Below are positions 9,701 to 21,300 of a stretch of DNA of 64,000 nt, piece by piece. The DNA is from Lepturacanthus savala (lineage: Eukaryota; Chordata; Actinopteri; Scombriformes; Trichiuridae). Position 1 is the first letter of the stretch; each line of letters begins with the position of its first letter. The translations under genes and the position numbers were made by a program. The DNA is taken from positions 2,208,501 through 2,272,500 of the forward strand of contig CM060467.1 in the NCBI GenBank assembly GCA_030544235.1. The letters run 5' to 3'. The notes below the pieces were generated by a model. The model saw only the letters and a program-made list of their open reading frames with translations. It did not search any database and was not told where the DNA came from.

Positions 9701-12700
9701 CATATAACACATTTCATTGAAATTTCCCTTTTTTTGATAATATCTATACCTTGGTTCTATCTTCAGTTCTATTCCTTGAACATGTTCAAAATCAATTATT
9801 AAAATCAATCAATTATCTGAAATTTGGACATTTTCTTCTTAAAAACGACTCAAATCGATTAATCAATAATCAGTAGTTTGATATCAACAATATCCAGATT
9901 AATAAACTGAAACTAGCTGAAATTTGGACATTTTCTTCTTAAAAACGACTCAAATCCATTAATCAATTATCAGAGTCGTTGGTGATTACTGTGATAATTG
10001 GCAATTAATTGATTAATCGACTATTTTCGACTATAAGCTGTTTCTATTGCATCATATAACCAAATTTTCCTATTTTTGTAATTTTCCTTTATTGCTTCTC
10101 AAGCTATTGGTTCTATCTTCAGTTCTAATCCTTCAACATGTACTAAATCAATTCAAAATAGTTGGCGACTAATCGATTAATCAACTAATCAGTTCTAATC
10201 AGGAGCAAATCAAATGTATTAATCCGAGTGTGTCTGAAATGATGATATCAACAATATCCAGATTGATAAACTGAAACTAGCTGAAATTTGGACATTTTCT
10301 TCTTAAAAATGACTCAAACCAATTTATCAATTATCAGAGTCGTTGGTGATTACTGTGATAATTGGCAATTAATTGATTAATCAACCATTTTCGACTATAA
10401 GCTGTTTCTATTGCATCATATAACCAAATTTTCCTATTTTTGTAATTTTCCGTTATGGATAGAACCAATAATTTGGTTCTATCTTCAGTTCTAATCCTTG
10501 AGCATGTACTAAATCAATTCAAAATAGTTGCCGACTAATTGATTAATCAACTAATCAGTTCTAATCAAATGTATTAATCCGAGTGTGTCTGAAATGATGA
10601 TATCAACAATATCCAGATTGATAAACTGAAACTAGCTGAAATTTGGACATTTTCTTCTTAAAAATGACTCAAACCAATTTATCAATTATCAGAGTCGTTG
10701 GTGATTACTGTGATAATTGGCAATTAATTGATTAATCGACTATTTTCGACTATAAGCTGTTTCAAATTTTCCTATTTTTGTAATTTTCCGTTATGGATAG
10801 AACCAATAATTTGGTTCTATCTTCAGTTCTAATCCTTGAGCATGTACTAAATCAATTCAAAATAGTTGGCGACTAATCGATTAATCAACTAATCAGTTCT
10901 AATCAAATGTATTAATCTGAGTAAATCTCTGTATCTGAGATAATATCAACAATATCCTGATTTGAGAAGCTTGAACCAGAGAATTTGGACGTTTCAACAA
11001 CTAATCGATTAATCGTTGCAGCTTTTACAAGTAAAGACATTATTTTTAACATAATTCCAACCTTGAACTTCCTGGTTTCTCTTCGTTAAAGCAGCATATT
11101 TTTTGCTCCTTCAGGAGGAATCAGCCTGGAGATCGATCCGAGGCTCTGAACACGATTCTCCCCATCGTGGAGTCTGGGGATAAGGTGGCGTCGGACATTT
11201 ACTGCCTGTGTGGACGCATCTACAAAGACATGTTCATGAGTTCAGGGTTCACCGACCAGACCAGCAGAGACCAGGCCTGCTACTGGTACCAGTTACACCA
11301 CTAAAACACAGTTATTTATTGATTTTATTGGTAAACAGAGCAACACTTGTACATTCCAACCATGCTATACATGCTATTTTACACATTACTGATGTTCTTA
11401 AAGGAAAAATAAATAAATAATTAACCCTTTATTGGATGATATATTACTTAGACATAGTTTTATTGCTTAAAATGGCCTAAATCATAGATATATGTAAGAA
11501 AAAGTTGTAAGGATACATGCTATGTAAATCAATGGGACTCCATATTATTGCCATATAGCAACAAATCTATTTTAGCATATTATATATATTATATTATCAA
11601 ATTTCAAAATTGAATTAAATAAACCCCGGATAGTTTAAAATTGTCCAAAATTCAGAATAAAAGACAACATTTGGTTGTCAAACAGCATCAAATGTCCATG
11701 AGTAATAGGGATATCCTCATAAATTGTATGTCCTTCAAAATAAAAGCCCGCTTTTTTCACACCCAACTGTAAAAACGTGAAACAATGATGCTCACATGTC
11801 AGATGGCATCAATTACTTTAACTTCATTTGTGAGATTTTATGTCATCTGTGACATAAAATCAATGTTTTTACAGTTAGGCGTGAAAAAGGGGGGCTTTTA
11901 TTTTGAAGGACATACAATTTATGACCAGGATATCCCTATTGCTCATGGACAGGAGAACCAAAGGTTGTATTTTATTCAGAATTTGGGAAAATTTTCACTT
12001 GAATTTAATTCAATTTTAATGTTATAAGTTTTTTGTCTAATATTCTGAATTAGATTTTTTGGAATATTTCAACAATATGCAAATATGTTAAATTCCTAGT
12101 GTATAAATAATGACTTACATAGCATGAAACTATCCTGTTACAACTTTTTCTCATATTTATTAAATATCTATTATTTGGGCCATTTTAAGTGATACACACA
12201 TTCAAAGTATTACTGTCGTCATGGTGACTGTTCATATTATGGGATGCTAACTACCTCACATGTTGTATATTTCTTTAGTTTCCAGGTTTAAGTCCAATAA
12301 CCTTTGTGGTTGTAGCGATATTCCACATTTATTCTCATTTAGAGCAGGAAAACTGATAAATAAACCTGGGATTTTAATTCCATCGACATTTTCTTCATAT
12401 GAATTTTTCAGGTATGGAAAAGCGTTTGAGACGGAGCCAACGCTTCACTCCGGCATCAACAACGTGGTTCTACTGATGGCGGCGGGACACGAGTTCGACA
12501 CGTCCATCGAGCTGCGAAAAATAGGTGATTTCTGCTGTTCTATCAATAACCATTGATTTTATGCACTATAATAATATTATCTTCATCTATACAACATCCA
12601 TTATTCATTCTTACAGTCATCTTTTCCATTTATATAATAATCAAGGTGTTATTTGGACTCAAATTGATTATCTGAATAGTTGGTGATTAATGTAATAATT

Positions 12701-13043
12701 GGAAATTAATCGATTAATTAACTCTACTTGCATTTATTACATAAAAGAGGAGGATTCAAGAAAATTCAGTGCAGTTTGGCCTTAAAATGGCCTTTAAATG
12801 GCCTTTAAATCATATATATAATTGATTATCACACAAATCCAGACTTTCAACCCCAACTTCACTTTCCAAGGCTTTTATTTTGACAGGAGATTAATCTATC
12901 AATTATATAATTAATCGATTAGTAGTTTGTTTCATTAAATGGTGTAAAATGTTAAAATGTGGACCAGTGTTTCCCAAAACTGAAGATTCAACCTAAAATG
13001 TCTTTTTTATCTTTTTGTATAAATTCTGATTTATTTTACTGGT

Positions 13044-13130
<87 letters not shown>

Positions 13131-13240
13131 CAGGTTTTATTATATATATTCAGGTTTAATTTAATGGCTATTTTATATATATTCTGGTTTAAATTACTGG
13201 TTGTATTATCTATATACAGGTTTAATTTGATGGTTGTATT

Positions 13241-13313
<73 letters not shown>

Positions 13314-16056
13314 TGGTTTAATTTACTAGTTGTATTATATATATTCAGGTTTTATTATCTATATTCTGGTTTAATTTGATGATTGCCTTATATAATTTTA
13401 ATTTATATATTAAGATATGGTTGTGTTGCATATATTTAATATTTTGGGTTGTATGTATTCTGTTTGGTGGTGTGTTTGGTGGTGTAGGCGTGACCCTCAG
13501 CAGCCTCCTGGGCAGGAAGGGTAGTCTAGAGAAGATGAAGGACTACTGGGACGTTGGATTCTACCTCGGAGCAAACATCCTGGCTAATGAACACAGGAAA
13601 GTCATCGAGGCCTCGGAGAAACTCTACAGACTCAAAGCCCCCATCTGGTAAAAAATCAAATAAAAAACAGTGTTAATCTGGAATCAGTTCATAGAAAAAT
13701 GCTAAAAGACCCTTAGGAGTAGAAAGTAAATAGAGTCCACAATCCAAAGATGGACACCTCATTAACATAGAAGTTAGATGTGAAAATCCATGAATATAAT
13801 TCTTTATCTATATGTCCTGCAGGTACGTGGCGTCCATCATGGAGACCTACATCCTCTACCGTCAGTTTTCTAAACCTCCAGAGGTTCGACTTCCTAAACA
13901 GGACACGGTGGATCTGTGGATGGAGCTGCTGCTGCAGGCCTGTAAACCCACGGTGTCCACAGACCGCTGCCCAGTAAGAACCAGTTACTACCAGTTACTA
14001 CCAGTTACTACCAGTTACTGCAGGCCTGTAAACCCACGGTGTCCACGGACCGCTGCCCAGTAAGAACCATTTACTACCAGTTACTACCAGTTACTACCCA
14101 GTTACTACCAGTTACTACCAGTTACTACCAGTTACTGCCCAGTTACTACCAGTTACTACCAGTTACTACCAGTTACTACCAGTTACTGCCCAGTTACTAC
14201 CAGTTACTACCAGTTACTACCAGTTACTACCAGTTACTGCCCAGTTACTACCAGTTACTACCCAGTTACTACCAGTTACTGCCCAGTTACTACCAGTTAC
14301 TACCAGTTACTACCCAGTTACTACCAGTTATTACCAGTAACTACCAGTTACTGCCCAGTTACTACCAGTTACTACCAGTTACTACCAGTAACTACCAGTT
14401 ACTGCCCAGTTACTACCAGTAACTACCCAGTTACTACCCAGTTACTACCAGTTACTGCCCAGTTACTACCAGTAACTACCCAGTTACTACCCAGTTACTA
14501 CCAGTTACTACCAGTTACTACCCAGTTACTACCAGTAACTACCCAGTTACTACCCAGTTACTACCAGTAACTACCAGTTACTGCCCAGTTACTACCAGTT
14601 ACTACCAGTTACTACCAGTAACTACCAGTTACTGCCCAGTTACTACCAGTTACTACCAGTTACTACCAGTTACTGCCCAGTTACTACCAGTTACTACCAG
14701 TAACTACCAGTTACTACCAGTTACTACCAGTTACTGCCCAGTTACTACCAGTTACTACCAGTTACTACCAGTTACTGCAGGCCTGTAAACCCACGGTGTC
14801 CACGGACCGCTGCCCAGTAAGAACCAGTTACTGCCAGTTACTACCCGGTAACTACCAGTAACTACCAAGTTACTACCCAGTTACTACCAGTAACTACCAG
14901 TTACTACCAGTTACTGCCCAGTTACTACCAGTTACTACCCAGTTACTACCAGTTACTACCAGTTACTGCCAGTTACTGCCAGTTACTGCAAGATACTGCC
15001 AGTTACTACCAGTTACTACCCAGTAACTACCCAGTTACTACCAGTTACTGCCAGTTACTACCAGTTACTACCAGTTACTGTCAGTTACTACCAGTTACTG
15101 CTAGATTCTACCAGTTACTGCCAGTTACTGCCAGTTACTCCCAGTTACTACCAGTTACTGTCAGTTACTACCAGTTACTACCAGTTACTACCAGCTAATA
15201 CCAGTTACTACCAGTTACTGCCCAGTTACTACCAGTTACTACCCAGTTACTACCAGTTACTACCAGTTACTGCCAGTTACTGCCAGTTACTGCAAGATAC
15301 TGCCAGTTACTACCAGTTACTACCCAGTAACTACCCAGTTACTACCAGTTACTGCCAGTTACTACCAGTTACTACCAGTTACTGTCAGTTACTACCAGTT
15401 ACTGCTAGATTCTACCAGTTACTGCCAGTTACTGCCAGTTACTCCCAGTTACTACCAGTTACTGTCAGTTACTACCAGTTACTACCAGTTACTACCAGCT
15501 AATACCAGTTACTACCAGTTACTGTCAGTTACTACCAGTTACTACCAGTTACTACCAGTTACTGTCAGTTACTACCAGTTACTACCAGCTAATACCAGTT
15601 ACTACCAGTTACTACCCAGTTACTACTAGATTCTACCAGTTACTACCAGTTACTACCAGTTACTGTCAGTTACTACCAGTTACTACCCAGTTACTACTAG
15701 ATTCTACCAGTTACTACCAGTTACTACCAGTTACTGTCAGTTACTACCAGTTACTACCAGTTACTACCAGTTACTACCAGTTACTACCAGTTACTACCAG
15801 TAACTGTACCAGTAACCAGTAACAACATGTGATGTGACGAGAGAAGAGTCAGAATCTATTGATGTTGCTGTTACAGAGAAAATAGAGTTAGAATAATGTG
15901 AAAAATGTTTAAAACTGTTCTGAATCACTGGTTTAATGTGTTTCAGGTTCTGATTCTAGAGCCCAGTAAAGTCCTGCAGCCGGCCATAGTTTGTGTTAGT
16001 GAGACTGACGACAGTAGAACTGTTCAACTGAAACACATCACACCTTTAAAGGTGAG

Positions 16057-16093
<37 letters not shown>

Positions 16094-18088
16094 GCTAGTC
16101 CTTTAAGGAAGAAAGGTTCATTCATGGCCTTCGTTAGCTTGTTAGCTTGCTAGCTTGTTTGCTGTGCTTTTTTATTTTCTAATATTTTCTTAATTGGGAA
16201 AGATAACACAGTATAGGAAGCATACAAAATAAAAAAGAAAACACATGAAAATAACTATATATGTATATTTATACATAAGGAATAATGATAATAATAAATT
16301 ATACAATAGGTGGGAAAAACTGTAAAGATACAAATAAATGCATAATTATGAAAATAACACTAATATCAAAGAAAATGAGATAAATAAATCAGTAAAACAA
16401 TAAGTTATTTGTATAAATATTATATTATAGATAAAATATATTAATGATAAAGACGTGTCTGGGTCGTGTTGTTTTATAGGAGTGTGTTCAGTCAAAATAG
16501 AAAAGCAGCGGGTCCCGTATTTTCTGCAGTTTATTTCTTTATTAAATACTCGAGTGAACTATTTAATTTTCCAGGAATAACATGAGGTCACTGAGCCAGA
16601 GTCTCTGGGTGGAATCAGGGAATTTCCACTGTTAAACTATGAAGTGTTTAGTGATGTCAGAGAGGAACAGCTGCTGTTTGTTGAGGAGCAGGAGCAGAAG
16701 GAGGAAATAAATCTGTTAATAACAACAGAAAAGATGCTGATCAAGTATTTTTATCTAAGAAAAGAAAATTATAAAACTTGAAAAACACTCCAGTAGTCGT
16801 GGTTTATTTAAAGAGGTCACTGATTGGCTCATTTCGCTGTCAATCAAAGTGAGACGCAGCCTTTAGATCATCTATTACCTTTAAATAAAATTAAACTAAA
16901 ATATTTGGATTTTATGACTAAAATTAAATGTTTGGATTTTATGACTAAAATTAAACTAAAATATTTTGATTTTATGACTAAAATTAAACTAAAATATTTA
17001 GATTTTATGACTAAAATTAAACTAAAATATTTAGATTTTATGACTAAAATTAAACTGAAATATTTAGATTTTATGACTAAAATTAAACTAAAATATTTGG
17101 ATTTTATGACTAAAATTAAACTAAAATATTTAGATTTTATGACTAAAATTAAACAAAAATATTTAGATTTTATGACTAAAATTAAACTAAAATATTTGGA
17201 TTTTATGACTAAAATTAAACAAAAATATTTAGATTTTATGACTAAAATTAAACTAAAATATTTAGATTTTATGACTAAAATTAAATAAAATATTTAGATT
17301 TTATGACTAAAATTAAATAAAATATTTGGATTTTATGACTAAAATTAAACTAAAATATTTAGATTTTATGACTAAAATTAAACTGAAATATTTAGATTTT
17401 ATGACTAAAATTAAACTGAAATATTTAGATTTTATGACTAAAATTAAACTAAAATATTTGGATTTTATGACTAAAATTAAACTAAAATATTTAGATTTTA
17501 TGACTAAAATTAAACAAAAATATTTAGATTTTATGACTAAAATTAAACTAAAATATTTGGATTTTATGACTAAAATTAAACAAAAATATTTAGATTTTAT
17601 GACTAAAATTAAACTAAAATATTTAGATTTTATGACTAAAATTAAATAAAATATTTAGATTTTATGACTAAAATTAAATAAAATATTTGGATTTTATGAC
17701 TAAAATTAAACTAAAATATTTAGATTTTATGACTAAAATTAAACTAAAATATTTAGATTTTATGACTAAAATTAAACTAAAATATTTGGATTTTATGACT
17801 AAAATTAAACTAAAATATTTACATTTTATGACTAAAATTAAACTAAAATACTTTAGAATTTATGACTAAAATTAAACTAAAATACTTTAGATTTTATTCA
17901 CTAAAACTAGATCAAACGCATCATTTATCCAATAAAACAACTCATTTTCTGTTTCTCTATTTAAATCTATTGATGCTGAGCTACAACCTGTTTAATGAAT
18001 GAATGAAACACAATCATTCATATTTAACCACTTAGTTTTTATGACATTTTAGGGGAAGCTGAGCTTCCTTTGCTGCAGTTGTAGCACA

Positions 18089-18149
<61 letters not shown>

Positions 18150-18299
18150 ACACACCCTGATCTCATACAGGAAGTGGAGCCGATTACACAATAAAAGGAC
18201 GATGGGACTTTTCTGGCAGCGACTTCCAGTCTGGTGAATGTTTAATGTTTAATGTGTAACCAGCAGCGTGTTGGTGTGTGTGTTTTTGGGAATGTCACC

Positions 18300-18388
<89 letters not shown>

Positions 18389-21300
18389 CCTCCTACAGAA
18401 AGGTTTACACCAGTGGACTTTCCCGGCCTCCGCCATCCGTGGAGTGAGGTACGGTGATGAAATCTTAACGTGTCCTAACATGACGTTGTCTGGGTGTGTT
18501 TAGACCTGCACATCAGACCCAAACACACATCCCGTCGCCATGGAAACGGCTCTTTTGTTGACTGTAAATCACATCCGTGTTCTATTTATACGATAACACA
18601 CTAAACTGGATTTAAAATCCCTGATACAGGAGCAGTTTATGCAGAAATAGCATGAGAAACAACAACTATAGAAGATAGTTTAATAGAATATCAGTAGTAG
18701 AGACTATTAAAGGTATAATTAAAGGTAAATTATCCTTTAAAATCACATGCAAAGGCTTTTTCTGACCTGTAGAAGAGTGAAACAGGTTTGAAATGTCTGA
18801 AACATCAGCTTTAATACTTTAGTTAATGTAAATTAATAATAACATAACATTAATAATTTACATCACAAAAATACGTTACTGCTGCTGCTACTGCTGCTGC
18901 TACTGCTGCTGCTACTGCTGCTGCTACTGCTGTTACTGCTGCTGCTACTGCTGCTGCTGCTGCTACTGCTACTACTGCTGTTGTTACTGCTGCTGCTACT
19001 GCTGCTGTTACTGCTGCTGCTGCTGCTGCTACTGCTGCTGTTACTGCTGCTGCTGCTACTGCTGCTGCTGCTGCTACTGCTGCTGCTGCTACTGCTGCTG
19101 CTACTGCTGCTGTTACTGCTGCTGCTGCTACTGCTGCTGCTGCTGCTACTGCTGCTGCTGCTACTGCTGCTGCTACTGCTGCTGTTACTGCTGCTGCTAC
19201 TGCTGCTGTTGTTACTGCTGCTGCTACTGCTGCTGCTACTGCTGCTACTGCTACTACTGCTGCTGTTGTTACTGCTGCTGCTGTTACTGCTGCTACTGCT
19301 ACTACTGCTGCTACTGCTGCTACTGCTGCTACTGTTACTGTTACTGCTGCTGCTGTTGTTACTGCTGCTGTTGTTACTGTTACTGTTACTGCTGCTGCTG
19401 CTACTGCTGCTGCTGCTGCTGTTGTTACTGTTACTGTTACTGCTGCTGTTGTTACTGTTACTGTTACTGCTGCTGCTGCTACTGCTGCTGCTGCTGCTGT
19501 TGTTACTGTTACTGCTGCTGCTGTTGTTACTGTTACTGCTGCTGTTGTTACTGTTACTGCTGCTGCTGTTGTTACTGTTACTGCTGCTGTTGTTACTGTT
19601 ACTGCTGCTGCTGCTGCTGTTACTGCTGCTGCTGCTACTGCTGCTGTTACTACTGTTATTGCTGCTGCTGTTACTGCTGCTGCTGCTGCTGTTGCTGCTG
19701 CTACTGTTACTGCTGTTGCTGTTGCTGCTGCTGCTGCTGTTACTACTGTTATTGCTGTTGCTGCTGCTGCTCATAAAATCACTGAATCAACATCTTTATC
19801 ACTCCAGTGATTTTAGATGAGAAACATCATTTGATTGAATCAGTTCAGCTGCACATGTTTAATCAGAGTAAACATCATCTGTTCTCCTGGATCAGAACAT
19901 GTTGATTATTAAAGTTTAACCTGTTAAAACCAAAGCTGCAGCGTTGAGTTTAATATCGAATTATTTTAATTATCAATTAATCAATTAGATACATTTTTAA
20001 GTAGAAAATGTCCATGTTTTTTGCTTTTTTATCTTATAATTCTGACTTTTTATGGTCTATTTTTGTTATTTTACCTGAACTTTTATTCTAGATTTTGCTC
20101 AGTTTCACCTTGTTTCAACAAAAAAATGATTATTATTATAATATAAACATTTTATTTCCTATTTAATTACTTTTTAATCTCATATTTTTACACACGTGAC
20201 CAAAAATCAAAGGGGAAAAACCAAACAACAGATCGATTAATCAATAATCAATAGATTAATTATCAGAATTCTTTTCTTTCCATCATAATTGTGAACATTT
20301 TTCCTGTTTTACTTGTAAAACCAGTTATTTCTACATTATTATAATTAAACAACTAATTAATTAATCGATTTAATTACTAATTTAACCTATCAAATCATCA
20401 TAAAACCTATTTAATCTGCAGTAAAACACAATGTTAAATATATTATTACTATATTATTATCAGGTTTAAATCCATGTATTTTACATTTATTATCATTCAG
20501 AGCAGGAAAACTGATAAATGAAGCTGCAGTTTCAGTGTTTAAATGCATTTTCTGACCATTAAATCGTCATTTTCCTGTTTTTTTTCCTGTAAAGTGCTTC
20601 AAAGATCGATGAGCGGAGCTGTTTCCTCTACGTTCTCTACAACTCTGACGACTTCCAGCTCTGTTTCCCCTCAGAGCTCCACTGTCACGGGTGAGTGACT
20701 TATATCAAATATCGAATATAGATGAAGTTTGCTGATTCATCTCGAGTCTGAAAACACACGATGAGTCACGTTTCCCCAAAAAAAGAATCCGTTCAGACAT
20801 GAATCTGCTGCTTTTACAGTTAATTTAAACAAAGATTTGAAGTTTCACAGTGGAAAACATGCAAAAAACACAGAAATGATGCAAAAAACTAACGTAATGA
20901 CAAAAAAATGCTGCAGAAGCAAAAGAAAAATGCTGCAAATATCAAAAAATAGACAAAAAGTCGAGTGAAAATGTTCAGTTTGATTAAAAACCAGAGTAAA
21001 TGTGGGTTTTTATTATTATTTGTATTATATTTTGGGCCAAACATGGTTTATACACACATTTACACATTTAAATTACTATAGACGTAGTATATGTTAATAT
21101 TTTAATCACTTTTTTTCATAAATCTTTTAATTCACAACTAAAAATTCAATTAATTTCTTATTTTAGCTCTTTAAATGTCAGTATTTGTGATGTAACAGCA
21201 ATTATTTTAGTGAAAAAAGCATAAAATAGACAAAAAGTAGAGTGAAAATGCTCATTTTGATTAAAAATCAGAGCAAATGTGGCTTTTTATTATAATTTTT

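Larger units (their letters stand above)
12525..13487 (+). other. Intron 7 with two TA microsatellites
   Basis: 12640-13000 carries fold-back family fragments. (TA)n tracts follow at 13050-13128 and 13255-13310, separated and followed by variants of ATATTCTGGTTTAATTTACT. The acceptor GGTGGTGTAG has a G-rich rather than C-rich tract and is weak. Confidence 0.75.
13974..15823 (+). repeat. CCAGTTACTA minisatellite filling intron 9
   Basis: About 1.85 kb of 10-11 bp units (CCAGTTACTA, CCCAGTTACTA, CCAGTTACTG), starting right after the exon 9 donor GTAAGAACCAGTTAC. Two blocks reappear at larger scale, for example CTGCAAGATACTGCC near 14987 and 15291. Intron 9 ends at 15946 with TTTCAG after about 120 nt of unique sequence. 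Confidence 0.95.
16052..18398 (+). other. Intron 10, bounded by complementary (AC)n and (TG)n tracts
   Basis: The 5' end is GTGAGA then (AC)17. The 3' end is (TG)43 then TTCCTCCTACAG. Between are AT-rich unique sequence (16092-16880), the 33-bp array and a CA tract at 18091-18148. The pyrimidine stretch next to the acceptor is only about 8 nt. The TG tract has no A for a branch point, so that must lie about 100 nt or more upstream. Confidence 0.8.

Noticed and set aside
14039..14422. Tyr/Gln/Leu-rich frame beginning STDRCPVRT
   Set aside because: Starts in a copied exon 9 end and runs through the CCAGTTACTA array; not a gene.
16824..17869. Three repeat frames reading MTKIKLKYLDF
   Set aside because: Open only because the minisatellite unit is 33 bp; intronic, with stops where units are shortened.
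18863..19820. Long poly-Ser/Asn frame on minus and poly-Leu frame on plus
   Set aside because: Both are readings of the intronic YTR trinucleotide tract; no other residues or gene context.
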